From Arthrobacter caoxuetaonis (GTDB lineage Bacteria > Actinomycetota > Actinomycetes > Actinomycetales > Micrococcaceae): 64,000 bases of DNA. The DNA lies in NCBI RefSeq assembly GCF_023921125.1, contig NZ_CP099466.1:682001-746000 (forward strand), written 5' to 3'. The translations under genes were made by a program, and so were the position numbers. Of this stretch, positions 8,342-19,154 are shown in pieces (position 1 is the stretch's first letter; the number at the start of each line of letters is the position of its first letter). Under the pieces are notes generated by a model. It did not search any database, was not told the DNA's origin, and saw only the letters and a program-made list of their open reading frames with translations.

Positions 8342-8932
8342 TCAGCGGGTGGCGAGGCGGTGCTTCAAGCCGAGCCGGACCGAGGACCACTCGCTGTCCA
8401 GGATGGAAAAGACGACGACGTCGCGCCGGGAACCGTCCACCCACAGTTCGTTGCTGCGCAGCACTCCGTCCTGCTTGGCGCCCAGCCGGGCAATAGCGGT
8501 CCGGGACGCATAGTTGTGCCAGTGCGTCCGGAACTCCACAGCGATGCAGTCGAGTTCTTCAAAGGCCCGCGTGAGCAGCAGGTATTTGGTCTCGGCATTG
8601 ATCGAGGTCCGCTGCGCGCTCTCGGCAAGCCAGGTGGAGCCGATCTCCAACCGGCGGTGCTCGGCCTTGATGTTCATGTACGTGGTCATGCCGCAGAGCT
8701 TTCCGGTGTCCAGGCGGCGGATGGCCCACGGTGCCATGGTCCCGGCTGCCTGGTGTGAAAGCCGCGCCTGGACCTCCGCTGCCATTCCCACCGGAGCAGG
8801 GATCCGCGTGTACCAAAGCTTCCAGAGTTCCCCGTCTTCGACCGCCTCAACCAGCTCGGGAACGTGGGCCTCCTCCAGCGGTTCAAGCCGTACGGTGCGG
8901 CCTTGCAGGGTAACGGGCGTGGAGAAGCTCAT
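8342..8932 (-). CDS. GNAT N-acetyltransferase, RimJ/RimL type
   Basis: This encodes 196 residues with the fold of RimJ/RimL-like acetyltransferases: an N-terminal VRLEPLEEAHVPEL strand-helix, the central LEIGSTWLAESAQR that binds acetyl-CoA, and SRTAIARLGAKQDGVLR in the C-terminal half. The substrate (protein N terminus or small amine) is not deducible. It is a single gene whose ATG is preceded by a -10 element at 6 bases and no ribosome site. Confidence 0.8.
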   Translation of the reverse strand: MSFSTPVTLQGRTVRLEPLEEAHVPELVEAVEDGELWKLWYTRIPAPVGMAAEVQARLSHQAAGTMAPWAIRRLDTGKLCGMTTYMNIKAEHRRLEIGSTWLAESAQRTSINAETKYLLLTRAFEELDCIAVEFRTHWHNYASRTAIARLGAKQDGVLRSNELWVDGSRRDVVVFSILDSEWSSVRLGLKHRLATR

Positions 8933-8938
8933 GGGCTC

Positions 8939-8944
8939 ATCCTA
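8939..8944 (-). promoter_or_regulatory. -10 element of the RimJ/RimL-like gene, leaderless arrangement
   Basis: On the minus strand TAGGAT is followed by 6 bases and then the ATG, the spacing expected for a leaderless mRNA. Confidence 0.5.
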
Positions 8945-9042
8945 GGGGTGGCGCCGGCGGGGGAATAAGAACGGCGTACCGGCAGTTCACCCATTAGATG
9001 CAAAAGCATGAAAATAGGCAGGCGTTACCGAAAGGGGCCGTT

Positions 9043-9702
9043 GTGGCCAAGCGCAGGATAGTCATCATCACCGCTGGGCTGGGTGTGCCCTCTTCCAGCC
9101 GCATGCTGGCCGACCAGCTGGGCGCCGCAGCCAGGGACGTGCTGACGGAGGCAGGGATCGACGCTGCCGTCACTACCCATGAGCTGCGTGAGTACGCAGT
9201 GGACATCGCGAACACCATGGTCGCCGGGTATGCACCGCCGAACCTGGAGGCGCTGCTCAACGAAGTGATCGACGCCGACGCGCTCATTGCGGTGACGCCG
9301 GTCTTCACGGCCTCGGTGTCCGGACTCTTCAAGTCCTTCTTCGACGTGATCGACAAGGACTCGCTGGACGGCAAGCCCGTGCTGATCGGGGCCACCGGCG
9401 GCAGCGCCCGGCACTCGATGGTGCTCGATTTCGCCATGCGGCCGCTGTTCGGATACCTCCGCGCCCGGCTGGTGCCCACCGCCGTCTACGCCGCGCCGGA
9501 AGACTGGGGAGCCGGTGCTTCCGGAGCCGCCGGCCTGGACCGCCGGGTGCGGCAGGCCGGCGCGGAACTGGCAGGCCTGCTGCGCGGCGGGACCGGCCTG
9601 CAGCAGGAGACTGCTCCCGCAGCGCCGGGCCGGACTGCGGTGCACGGCTCGATGGAGTCGCTGCCGTTCGAGGAGCTGCTGGCCCAGACCCAGCGGCGGT
9701 AG
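9043..9702 (+). CDS. NAD(P)H-dependent FMN reductase, flavodoxin-like fold (CE1759 family)
   Basis: This encodes 219 residues with the flavodoxin-like fold: RIVIITAGLGVPSSSRMLADQL at the N terminus is the phosphate-binding loop and first helix, and TPVFTASVSGLFKSFFDVID plus GATGGSARHS form the flavin site. Members of this family supply reduced FMN to luciferase-like monooxygenases; one such enzyme is encoded at 33455 but not next door. The GTG at 9043 is chosen over an in-frame ATG at 8998 because AAAGGGG precedes it and the protein then starts at the first strand. Confidence 0.8.
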   Translation: MAKRRIVIITAGLGVPSSSRMLADQLGAAARDVLTEAGIDAAVTTHELREYAVDIANTMVAGYAPPNLEALLNEVIDADALIAVTPVFTASVSGLFKSFFDVIDKDSLDGKPVLIGATGGSARHSMVLDFAMRPLFGYLRARLVPTAVYAAPEDWGAGASGAAGLDRRVRQAGAELAGLLRGGTGLQQETAPAAPGRTAVHGSMESLPFEELLAQTQRR

Positions 9703-9707
9703 AGCGG

Positions 9708-10505
9708 CTAAGACCGTTCCACGAAGGCGAGCACGCGTGCCGGGCTGGCAGTGCCGCCAACGATCTTCAGCGGTGACACCACAACCATGGCGCCGGTGGC
9801 CGGCAGCTGGGCGAGGTTCTGGAGCAGCGTGACGCCGTACTTGTTGTTGCCGAGCAGGTAGTAATGGGCAGGGAACGGCGGGTCGAACGCGCCCGCATTG
9901 CCCGCGTCGATCCCCACCGTCTCAACGCCCAGTCCGGCGATCGGGGTTTCCTCCGCCAGCCATTTGGCGCATGCTGCGGAAATCCCCGGCGTGTGGGAAC
10001 CGGTCTCGTCGATGTTCAGGAAGGCATCGGCGTCGTCCACGAATTTGTCCCAGCCGGTGCGCAGCAGCAGCCAGCCGCCGTCGGGCAGCGCTCCGTGCTC
10101 CGCTTCCCACGCCTTGATATGTTCCGGCTCCACCAGGAAATCGGGGTCCGCCGCAGCTTCGGCGCTGAAGTCCAGGACAACGGCGGGACCGGTCAGGCGC
10201 TTGACCGGGATCTCGGACACGTCGTCGCCGTCGCGTCCCGTGACCCAGTGCGACGGCGCATCCACGTGGGTGCCGATGTGCTCACCGGTATGGATGTTGT
10301 GGTGCTTCCAGAACGGACCTGGTTCATTGAAGGCGCTGACCTCTTCGAGGCTGAAGTCGATCAGGTTCACGAACGGATCCGGCAGCTTCAGCGTCGGGAT
10401 CTCACTGCTCAGGGGCGCCGTGAGGTCCACGATCTCCAGCGTTCCGCCGTCGAGGGCGCCGAGGAAGTCCTGGATCACACCGGGGTTGATGCTGTTCTGC
10501 GCCAT
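9708..10505 (-). CDS. cyclase-family metal-dependent hydrolase (kynurenine formamidase-like)
   Basis: This encodes 265 residues of the cyclase family (PF04199 type). The metal-binding signature is plain: HTGEHIGTHVDAPSHW near residue 75, giving the His and Asp ligands, with a further His in FPAHYYLLGNNKYG. Relatives include bacterial kynurenine formamidase and isatin hydrolase, so amide or lactam hydrolysis is likely; the substrate is open. The frame extends upstream to 10682, but the ATG at 10505 fits the family and is preceded by GGACAGGA. It is divergent from a ThDP enzyme gene 179 bp away. Confidence 0.82.
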   Translation of the reverse strand: MAQNSINPGVIQDFLGALDGGTLEIVDLTAPLSSEIPTLKLPDPFVNLIDFSLEEVSAFNEPGPFWKHHNIHTGEHIGTHVDAPSHWVTGRDGDDVSEIPVKRLTGPAVVLDFSAEAAADPDFLVEPEHIKAWEAEHGALPDGGWLLLRTGWDKFVDDADAFLNIDETGSHTPGISAACAKWLAEETPIAGLGVETVGIDAGNAGAFDPPFPAHYYLLGNNKYGVTLLQNLAQLPATGAMVVVSPLKIVGGTASPARVLAFVERS

Positions 10506-10613
10506 GTTCGGGTCCTGTCCTGCGGTTGCGGAAATGTTTGCCTGAGAATACCTCCCACGCCCCGCCGGAGCGGCAAAAGCGAAGTTCTGTGCCGAATCAT
10601 GACGCGGGCACGG

Positions 10614-10642
10614 TTGGGACTGCTGCGGGCGCATCCTAGAGT
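10614..10642 (+). promoter_or_regulatory. promoter of the ThDP-enzyme gene
   Basis: TTGGGA (10614-10619) and TAGAGT (10637-10642) are separated by 17 bases and lie about 43 bases upstream of the start codon. It is a reasonable sigma-A-type promoter in the divergent region shared with the cyclase gene. Confidence 0.45.
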
Positions 10643-10684
10643 CTTGGTAGGAAGTTGCGTCAGACCCAGGCAGGAGCCGCACGG

Positions 10685-12352
10685 ATGGATCAAATGAATG
10701 TCGCCGCGCTGGTGGGCCGCACGCTCGCCAAGTTGGGGGCCGGACACGCCTTTGGCGTGGTGGGCAGCGGCAACTTCCATCTCACGAACGCCCTGCGCGG
10801 GAACGGCGTCCCTTTTACTGCCGCGCGGCATGAAGGCGGAGCTGCCACGATGGCGGACGCCTACTCCCGGATGTCCGGATTGGTCTCGGTTCTTTCCACC
10901 CATCAGGGCTGCGGCCTGAGCAACGCCGCGACCGGAATCGCTGAAGCCGCGAAGTCGCGCACCCCCATGATCGTCCTGACAGCCGACGCCGCCGGGGCTG
11001 CTGTCCGGTCGAACTTCCGGATCGACCAGGATGGTTTCGCCCGCAGCCTCGGAGCCGTTCCGGAGCGGGTGCACTCTGCCGCCAGCGCGGTTGCCGATAC
11101 GGTCCGGGCGTTCCGAACAGCGCAGAACGAGCGCCGCACGGTGGTCCTCAGCGTGCCCCTGGACGTCCAGGCCCAGCCGGCACCCGACGGCACGCCGGAC
11201 CGGCTGATGCCGGTTCTTCCCGGCGGCCGTATCCGGCCCGATGCCGTGCTGGTCCGCGGACTGGCCGACTGCCTCAGCCACGCGAAGCGTCCCGTGTTTG
11301 TTGCCGGACGCGGTGCCCGGGCAGCCGGATCCGAGCTGAAGATGCTCGCCGCCCACTCGGGAGCCCTGCTGGCAACATCGGCCGTAGCGAGCGGCCTCTT
11401 CGCCGGCGAGGAGTTCAACCTCGGAATCGCCGGTGGTTTCTCCACCCCGGAAACGGCCGCACTGATCAGCGAAGCTGATCTCATCATTGGGTGGGGCTGC
11501 ACCCTGAATATGTGGACCATGCGCCACGGTTCCCTGATCCATCCCGACGCCGTGGTGGTGCAGGTGGACGTGGAGGACTCAGCGCTGGGAGCGAACCGCG
11601 ACATCCATCTTGGCGTGCTGGGCGACTGCGCCGTCACGGCTGCCGACGTGCTCGCCGAACTGCGGGCTGTTCGTCCGGAACCCCTCGAAAACTACCGGAC
11701 AGCCGATGTTGCCGGGCGCATCGCGGCGGGTTCGCGCTGGCAGGACGTGCCGGTGCAGGACATTTCAACCCCGGAGCAGATCGACCCCCGCGTGCTGACG
11801 CTGGAACTGGACCGGCTGCTGCCCGCGGAGCGCCTGGTTTCCGTGGATTCGGGCAACTTCATGGGCTATCCCTCCACCCACCTCACCGTTCCGGACGAGT
11901 TCGGGTTCTGCTTCACGCAGGCGTTCCAGTCCATTGGCCTTGGCCTGTCCACCGCGATCGGTGCCGCACTGGCCCGGCCGGACCGCCTGCCGGTCCTGGG
12001 CACCGGCGACGGCGGCTTCCTGATGGGCATCTCGGAACTCGAAACGGCAGTCCGGCTGCGGCTCCCGCTCGTCGCGATCGTCTACAACGACGCCGCCTAC
12101 GGTGCCGAAGTACACCATTTTGGTGCAGCGCCCGAGCCCGTCGATATGGCTGCCGTAACCTTCCCCGACACCGACATCGCGGCCATCGCCCGCGGCTGCG
12201 GGGCGGCGGGAATTACCGTACGCAGCACCGCCGACCTGGCGGGGGTCACCGAATGGCTGGCCGGCCCGCGGGACGCTCCGCTGGTCATCGACGCCAAGAT
12301 TGCCAACGACGGCGGCGCCTGGTGGCTGGCGGAGGCCTTCAAAGGCCACTAA
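10685..12352 (+). CDS. thiamine diphosphate-dependent enzyme (acetolactate synthase-like)
   Basis: This encodes 555 residues with the three-domain layout of the ThDP decarboxylase/ligase family. The N-terminal Pyr domain carries the activating Glu in AARHEGGAATMADAYSR (near residue 51). The middle Rossmann-like domain follows. The C-terminal PP domain has the GDG...N metal-ThDP motif (GTGDGGFLMG, then YNDAAYG about 25 residues later). It is too distant to call a true biosynthetic IlvB, and no small subunit follows. The start at 10685 has AGGAG about 9 bases upstream. The divergent cyclase gene suggests a shared catabolic role. Confidence 0.82.
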   Translation: MDQMNVAALVGRTLAKLGAGHAFGVVGSGNFHLTNALRGNGVPFTAARHEGGAATMADAYSRMSGLVSVLSTHQGCGLSNAATGIAEAAKSRTPMIVLTADAAGAAVRSNFRIDQDGFARSLGAVPERVHSAASAVADTVRAFRTAQNERRTVVLSVPLDVQAQPAPDGTPDRLMPVLPGGRIRPDAVLVRGLADCLSHAKRPVFVAGRGARAAGSELKMLAAHSGALLATSAVASGLFAGEEFNLGIAGGFSTPETAALISEADLIIGWGCTLNMWTMRHGSLIHPDAVVVQVDVEDSALGANRDIHLGVLGDCAVTAADVLAELRAVRPEPLENYRTADVAGRIAAGSRWQDVPVQDISTPEQIDPRVLTLELDRLLPAERLVSVDSGNFMGYPSTHLTVPDEFGFCFTQAFQSIGLGLSTAIGAALARPDRLPVLGTGDGGFLMGISELETAVRLRLPLVAIVYNDAAYGAEVHHFGAAPEPVDMAAVTFPDTDIAAIARGCGAAGITVRSTADLAGVTEWLAGPRDAPLVIDAKIANDGGAWWLAEAFKGH

Positions 12353-12378
12353 TCCCGGCTTCTCTGCCCGGCCGAGGG

Positions 12379-12831
12379 TTACAGGCCGGGAGTGTCCTGG
12401 TTGTCCGGGCGATCTTCCCAGCCCAAGTTGGAAGCCATGCGCTGCAGGACGGTGACCAGGGCCGCGTATTCCTCTTCGGAGACCTCGGAGGTCAGCTGTT
12501 CCCGGATCCGCTCGACGGCGCCGCGCAGGTTTTCAAGGCTGCGGGTGCCCAGGTCCGTCAGGGCATAGGTTCCGTCATTCACTTCCACCCAGCCGCTGTC
12601 GGCCAGTTCTTCGATCAGCTCGGCCGAGGTGCCGGTTTCTACGGGCGGGAAGAAAGGACGGAGCTGGTCAGCCAGTTCCTTTTCGGTGACGGGGCCGCTG
12701 GTGAGCACATTCATCATCTGCCACTGCAGGCGGGTGACTCCGTGTTCCTCAAAGCTCGCGCCGAACTGCTCATCGACGAGCTGGTCCACCAGTTTGAGCC
12801 AAAATCCTATGGGACGTTCCTGGGTAGCCAT
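12379..12831 (-). CDS. MarR-family transcriptional regulator
   Basis: This 150-residue winged-helix protein has the MarR layout. The dimer helix comes first (IGFWLKLVDQLVDEQF), then the helix-turn-helix region beginning LQWQMMNVLTSGPVTEKELADQL, then the wing (SGWVEVNDGTYALTDLG), and a C-terminal dimerising helix. MarR proteins usually repress nearby genes and release DNA on ligand binding; the target could be the ThDP gene or itself. The start is supported by a TACAGT -10 element 6 bases before the ATG with TTCCCA 17 bases further up. Confidence 0.82.
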   Translation of the reverse strand: MATQERPIGFWLKLVDQLVDEQFGASFEEHGVTRLQWQMMNVLTSGPVTEKELADQLRPFFPPVETGTSAELIEELADSGWVEVNDGTYALTDLGTRSLENLRGAVERIREQLTSEVSEEEYAALVTVLQRMASNLGWEDRPDNQDTPGL

Positions 12832-12837
12832 CCCCCC

Positions 12838-12866
12838 ACTGTACAAACCAACACGGACGCTGGGAA
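12838..12866 (-). promoter_or_regulatory. promoter of the marR-type gene, leaderless arrangement
   Basis: On the minus strand TTCCCA (12861-12866), a 17-base spacer, TACAGT (12838-12843), 6 bases, then ATG. The same TTCCCA-17-TAGGGT-6-ATG order occurs before the deaminase gene at 34380. Confidence 0.55.
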
Positions 12867-12874
12867 TGGCCAGC

Positions 12875-13150
12875 CTAGAGGCGGGCCTGCATTCCGCAGG
12901 CAGGGCAGGGTGCAGAGCGGGCCAGCTCCACGCACACCACGCAGACGGGCAGGTGGCCGTTGTCATCCCTGAGCGGCCGGTTCGGCATTTTCTTGCCGCA
13001 GTAGGGAACCGGACGGCGGGCGCGCTGCATGGCCCGCCGCTTGCAGGGGGTGCAGAAGACGTGGACCAGCTCATCGGTGTCGTCCGTCGGGGTATCCAGC
13101 GGGCGTGTGTCCGCCACCGGCGTCGGGCGGACGGCTTCCTTGAGGCTCAT
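12875..13150 (-). CDS. small zinc-ribbon-like protein, unknown function
   Basis: This 91-residue protein contains several Cys pairs: FCTPCK near residue 32, a single C in PYCGKK, CVVC near residue 70 and CPACG near the end. Two zinc ribbons or treble-clef-like sites are likely. The first 25 residues are Pro/Thr/Asp-rich. The start is set by GGAAGGAAC just before the ATG. It lies upstream of and on the same strand as the MarR gene, 43 bp apart. I cannot name the family. A DNA- or RNA-binding role is possible. Confidence 0.65.
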   Translation of the reverse strand: MSLKEAVRPTPVADTRPLDTPTDDTDELVHVFCTPCKRRAMQRARRPVPYCGKKMPNRPLRDDNGHLPVCVVCVELARSAPCPACGMQARL

Positions 13151-13329
13151 GTTCCTTCCTTGGCAACACTGCAGTTGCGCAGGGCTGAGTGTCCTGCAGC
13201 ATTTTCCAAGGTACCGATTTCTACAATTGGTAGAAGTTGTTTCAGCCCGTCGCGAGGCGCAAGGCGGCGCGGAAACCGTGCATTTTGCTGTGCCGGATTT
13301 CACCGGCCGCTGTGGCGCGGAACGGGGAA

Positions 13330-16650
<3,321 letters not shown>

Positions 16651-16767
16651 GGAATCATCGTCTCACGCAGGGCCGACACACCCCACGCCGCGACGAAGCG
16701 GCAGGTCGCAGAGGGGAGCGGCTCCCGTTTGGCGTTTCACGCGCGCAAAGCGGTAACATCGCCCGTA

Positions 16768-16795
16768 ACGCAGATCACAATGGCGTGATCTGCGT
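16768..16795 (-). terminator. hairpin downstream of the first TauE gene
   Basis: ACGCAGATCAC and GTGATCTGCGT form an 11-bp perfect stem with a 6-base loop. It follows the TauE gene on the minus strand and precedes the helicase gene. No T-run follows, so it could be a terminator helped by Rho or a protein-binding palindrome. Confidence 0.35.
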
Positions 16796-16817
16796 GCCCT
16801 CGTAGCGGCGTTGCCGC

Positions 16818-17594
16818 TTATGCGCGGAAGAGGGCCGGTACGGTCTGCAGCAGCACTGCCAGGGCGACAGCAAAAATGAGGGCGGCGAAAACCCGGCTGA
16901 CGACGGCGTCGTTAAGGCGGTGGGCGATTCGCGCAGCTCCCAGCGAGGCGGCCATGGCTGCCGCAGCGAAGCTGAGAGTCAATGCCCAGTCAATGGAAAG
17001 CCCGTCCAGGTGTGCGGCGAAGCCGGACGCAGAGTTGATCACGATGATGACCAGGGACGTGCCAATCGCCCGGTGCATGGGAAGGCGAAGCAGCAGGGTG
17101 AGGGCGGGAATGATGAGGAAACCGCCGCCCACACCCAAAAGGCCGGTGAGGAAACCAACGGCCAGTCCGGTGGGAATGCCGCGCAGTGCCAGCTGGCCCC
17201 AGCGGTTGGCGCCCGGCTGTGACTGGACGTTGGATACCCCGGCGGCCAGCAGCATCCGCAGTCCCGCGACGATCATGATCAGGGCGAAGAACAGCATCAG
17301 CCAGTCCTTGTCCAGGCGTGCGCCGGCGGCAGCCCCCAGCCAGGAAGCCGGAATGCCTGCAGCTCCCACCAGCAGGACCAGCGGCCAGCTGACGTCCGAA
17401 CGCAGCCGGGGGAGGGCTCCTGCAAGGGAGGCCAGGCCCACGACGATCAGCGAGGTAGGCACCGCCTCGGCAGGCTCCAGTCCCACCACATAGACCAGTG
17501 CGGGGACGGCAATAATCGCTCCGCCGGCGCCGACCAGGCCCACCACGGCGCCGACCAGTACGCCGACAGCCAGGCCGATCAGCACCATGTCCAT
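16818..17594 (-). CDS. sulfite exporter TauE/SafE-family membrane permease (copy 1)
   Basis: This 258-residue integral membrane protein has the two-fold repeat of the TauE/SafE family: [20 protein letters not shown] in the first half and [19 protein letters not shown] in the second, with about eight hydrophobic helices. Members move sulfite, sulfoacetate, thiosulfate or other organosulfur anions. The frame is open further upstream, but the ATG at 17594 lies just before the first TM helix. The gene is divergent from a rhodanese/TauE pair across a 131-bp region holding two CsoR/CstR-type palindromes, so sulfide or persulfide control is likely. Confidence 0.82.
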   Translation of the reverse strand: MDMVLIGLAVGVLVGAVVGLVGAGGAIIAVPALVYVVGLEPAEAVPTSLIVVGLASLAGALPRLRSDVSWPLVLLVGAAGIPASWLGAAAGARLDKDWLMLFFALIMIVAGLRMLLAAGVSNVQSQPGANRWGQLALRGIPTGLAVGFLTGLLGVGGGFLIIPALTLLLRLPMHRAIGTSLVIIVINSASGFAAHLDGLSIDWALTLSFAAAAMAASLGAARIAHRLNDAVVSRVFAALIFAVALAVLLQTVPALFRA

Positions 17595-17645
17595 GCCCGC
17601 AACATTCCCAGACAACCTGCTGTTCGAGAAGGCTTGGGAAATGGG

Positions 17646-17682
17646 ATACCCCCGGGGGTGTTTTGCATACCCCCATGGGTAT
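17646..17682. promoter_or_regulatory. pair of CsoR/CstR-type operators in the divergent TauE/rhodanese region
   Basis: Two G/C-tract palindromes lie 6 bases apart: ATACCCCCGGGGGTG (17646-17660) and ATACCCCCATGGGTAT (17667-17682). The second is a perfect ATACCC-N4-GGGTAT dyad. This is the form of operator known for CsoR-family regulators, including the persulfide sensor CstR. The same dyad occurs twice more at 20588-20627. They lie 44-80 bases upstream of the rhodanese start. Confidence 0.7.
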
Positions 17683-17725
17683 ATGGGAGCGTAGGGGTAC
17701 TCCCTATTCCTTTCGAAAGGACCCC

Positions 17726-18328
17726 ATGACTGCGACGCCTGCAGCCGTAACCTCCGTTGACGCCCAGACCCTCCGCACCTGGATGCAGGACCAGGAAGAC
17801 CTGATCGTCCTCGACGTCCGCTCCGCCGCCGAGTTCGAATCAATGCACATCCGCGGCTCCTATAACGTTCCGCTGCCGCTGCTCTCGGAGCACACCGATG
17901 CCTTGGCCGAACGGCTCGGCAAGCGTGTTGTACTGGTGTGCCAGTCCGGCACCCGGGCAGAACAGGCCCGCACCCGCCTGGGCGGCGCGGGCGTCGGTTT
18001 CGCCCATGTCCTGGCTGGCGGTGTCCCGGCGTTCGCAGCAGCGAACGGCGAGGTCGTCCGCGGCCAGCAGCGCTGGGACCTGGAACGCCAGGTGCGCATG
18101 GTGGCCGGCAGCGCCGTCGTGCTGGGCCTTGCCGGCGGCCGCTTTGTCTCGCCTAAGCTCCGCATGCTTGCCGGCGGCATCGGTGCCGGCCTGACTTTCT
18201 CCGCTGCCACCAACTCCTGCGCCATGGGCATGGTCCTGGCCAAGATGCCGTGGAACCGCACTTCTTCGGAGCCCACACGGGAATCGGCAATCGAGACCCT
18301 TCCCCAGCAGGGTCCTGCGGCCTCATGA
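17726..18328 (+). CDS. rhodanese with C-terminal DUF2892 membrane hairpin (YgaP-like)
   Basis: This encodes 200 residues. Residues 1-105 form a rhodanese domain with LDVRSAAEFESMHIRGS and the active-site loop VCQSGTR, where Cys72 would carry the persulfide. Residues about 125-185 hold two hydrophobic stretches of the DUF2892 type (SPKLRMLAGGIGAGL...NSCAMG), so the rhodanese domain is tethered to the inner face of the membrane. It would pass sulfane sulfur, perhaps to or from the neighbouring permeases. The start has GAAAGGAC upstream, and the stop overlaps the second TauE gene by ATGA. A paralogue is at 46573-47163. Confidence 0.85.
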   Translation: MTATPAAVTSVDAQTLRTWMQDQEDLIVLDVRSAAEFESMHIRGSYNVPLPLLSEHTDALAERLGKRVVLVCQSGTRAEQARTRLGGAGVGFAHVLAGGVPAFAAANGEVVRGQQRWDLERQVRMVAGSAVVLGLAGGRFVSPKLRMLAGGIGAGLTFSAATNSCAMGMVLAKMPWNRTSSEPTRESAIETLPQQGPAAS

Positions 18329-19086
18329 CCCCCACGCTCGCCCTCGTTCTTGGCCTGTCCCTGCTCATCGGCCTCTCCCTGGGGCTGCTGGGGGGAGGCG
18401 GTTCGATCCTCACGGTACCGATCCTGGTGTACATCGCCGGTTTCGGTGCGAAGGAAGCCATTGCGGCTTCGCTGTTTGTTGTGGGGGTGACCTCCGCCGT
18501 CAGCGTCATCGGGCACGCCCGCGGAGGGCGGGTCCGCTGGAAGACCGGACTGATCTTCGGTACCGCAGGTATGGCCGGAGCCTTCGGCGGCGGCCTGCTC
18601 GGCAGCCGCATCCCCGCCGTCGTGCTCATGATCGCCTTTGCGCTCATGATGATCGCGACGTCGATCGCTATGCTCCGCGGACGCCGCAAGGTCGATCCGG
18701 ATAAGGCCTACACCGACCTGCCGATTCTGCGGATCCTCGCAGACGGCGCCGTCGTGGGCCTGGTGACGGGACTGGTTGGCGCCGGCGGCGGGTTCCTGGT
18801 GGTTCCGGCACTGGCGCTGCTCGGCGGCATGCCGATGGCCATGGCTGTTGGCACGTCCCTGGTGGTCATCGCCATGAAGTCCTTTGCCGGCCTGGCAGGC
18901 TACCTGACCACCGTGCAGATCGACTGGAGCCTGACCCTGGCCGTGACTGCCATGGCGATTGTTGGGTCCTTGGCCGGCGCACGGCTGATCGGGAGGATTC
19001 CCGAGGCTGCCCTGCGGAAAGCCTTCGGCTGGTTTGTCCTGGCCATGGGTGCCTTTGTCCTGGTGCAGGAGCTCACCGGCTTGTAA
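18325..19086 (+). CDS. sulfite exporter TauE/SafE-family membrane permease (copy 2)
   Basis: This 253-residue permease has the repeated Gly-rich motifs GLLGGGGSILTVPILVYIAG and GLVGAGGGFLVVPALALLGG, about eight TM helices and a short loop (RRKVDPDKAYTDLP) between the halves. It is translationally coupled to the rhodanese gene by an ATGA overlap, and is paralogous to the permease at 16818-17594 on the other side of the operators. Together they probably export sulfite or thiosulfate formed by persulfide oxidation. Confidence 0.85.
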   Translation: MTPTLALVLGLSLLIGLSLGLLGGGGSILTVPILVYIAGFGAKEAIAASLFVVGVTSAVSVIGHARGGRVRWKTGLIFGTAGMAGAFGGGLLGSRIPAVVLMIAFALMMIATSIAMLRGRRKVDPDKAYTDLPILRILADGAVVGLVTGLVGAGGGFLVVPALALLGGMPMAMAVGTSLVVIAMKSFAGLAGYLTTVQIDWSLTLAVTAMAIVGSLAGARLIGRIPEAALRKAFGWFVLAMGAFVLVQELTGL

Positions 19087-19109
19087 TACCGTTTCCTGCG
19101 CAACATACA

Positions 19110-19140
19110 AACCCCGGCCCGCAATATGCGGACCGGGGTT
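19110..19140. terminator. bidirectional terminator between convergent sulfur genes
   Basis: AACCCCGG and CCGGGGTT form an 8-bp stem, with an inner CCGC/GCGG pairing. On the plus strand AGTTTCG follows; on the minus strand TGTATGTTG follows. It separates the TauE gene from the convergent dioxygenase gene. Confidence 0.6.
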
Positions 19141-19154
19141 AGTTTCGCCGGGGG

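Noticed and set aside
12367..12390. CCCGGCC/GGCCGGG hairpin as a terminator between the ThDP and MarR genes
   Set aside because: It overlaps the stop codon of the MarR gene and has no T-run; such short GC stems are frequent by chance here.
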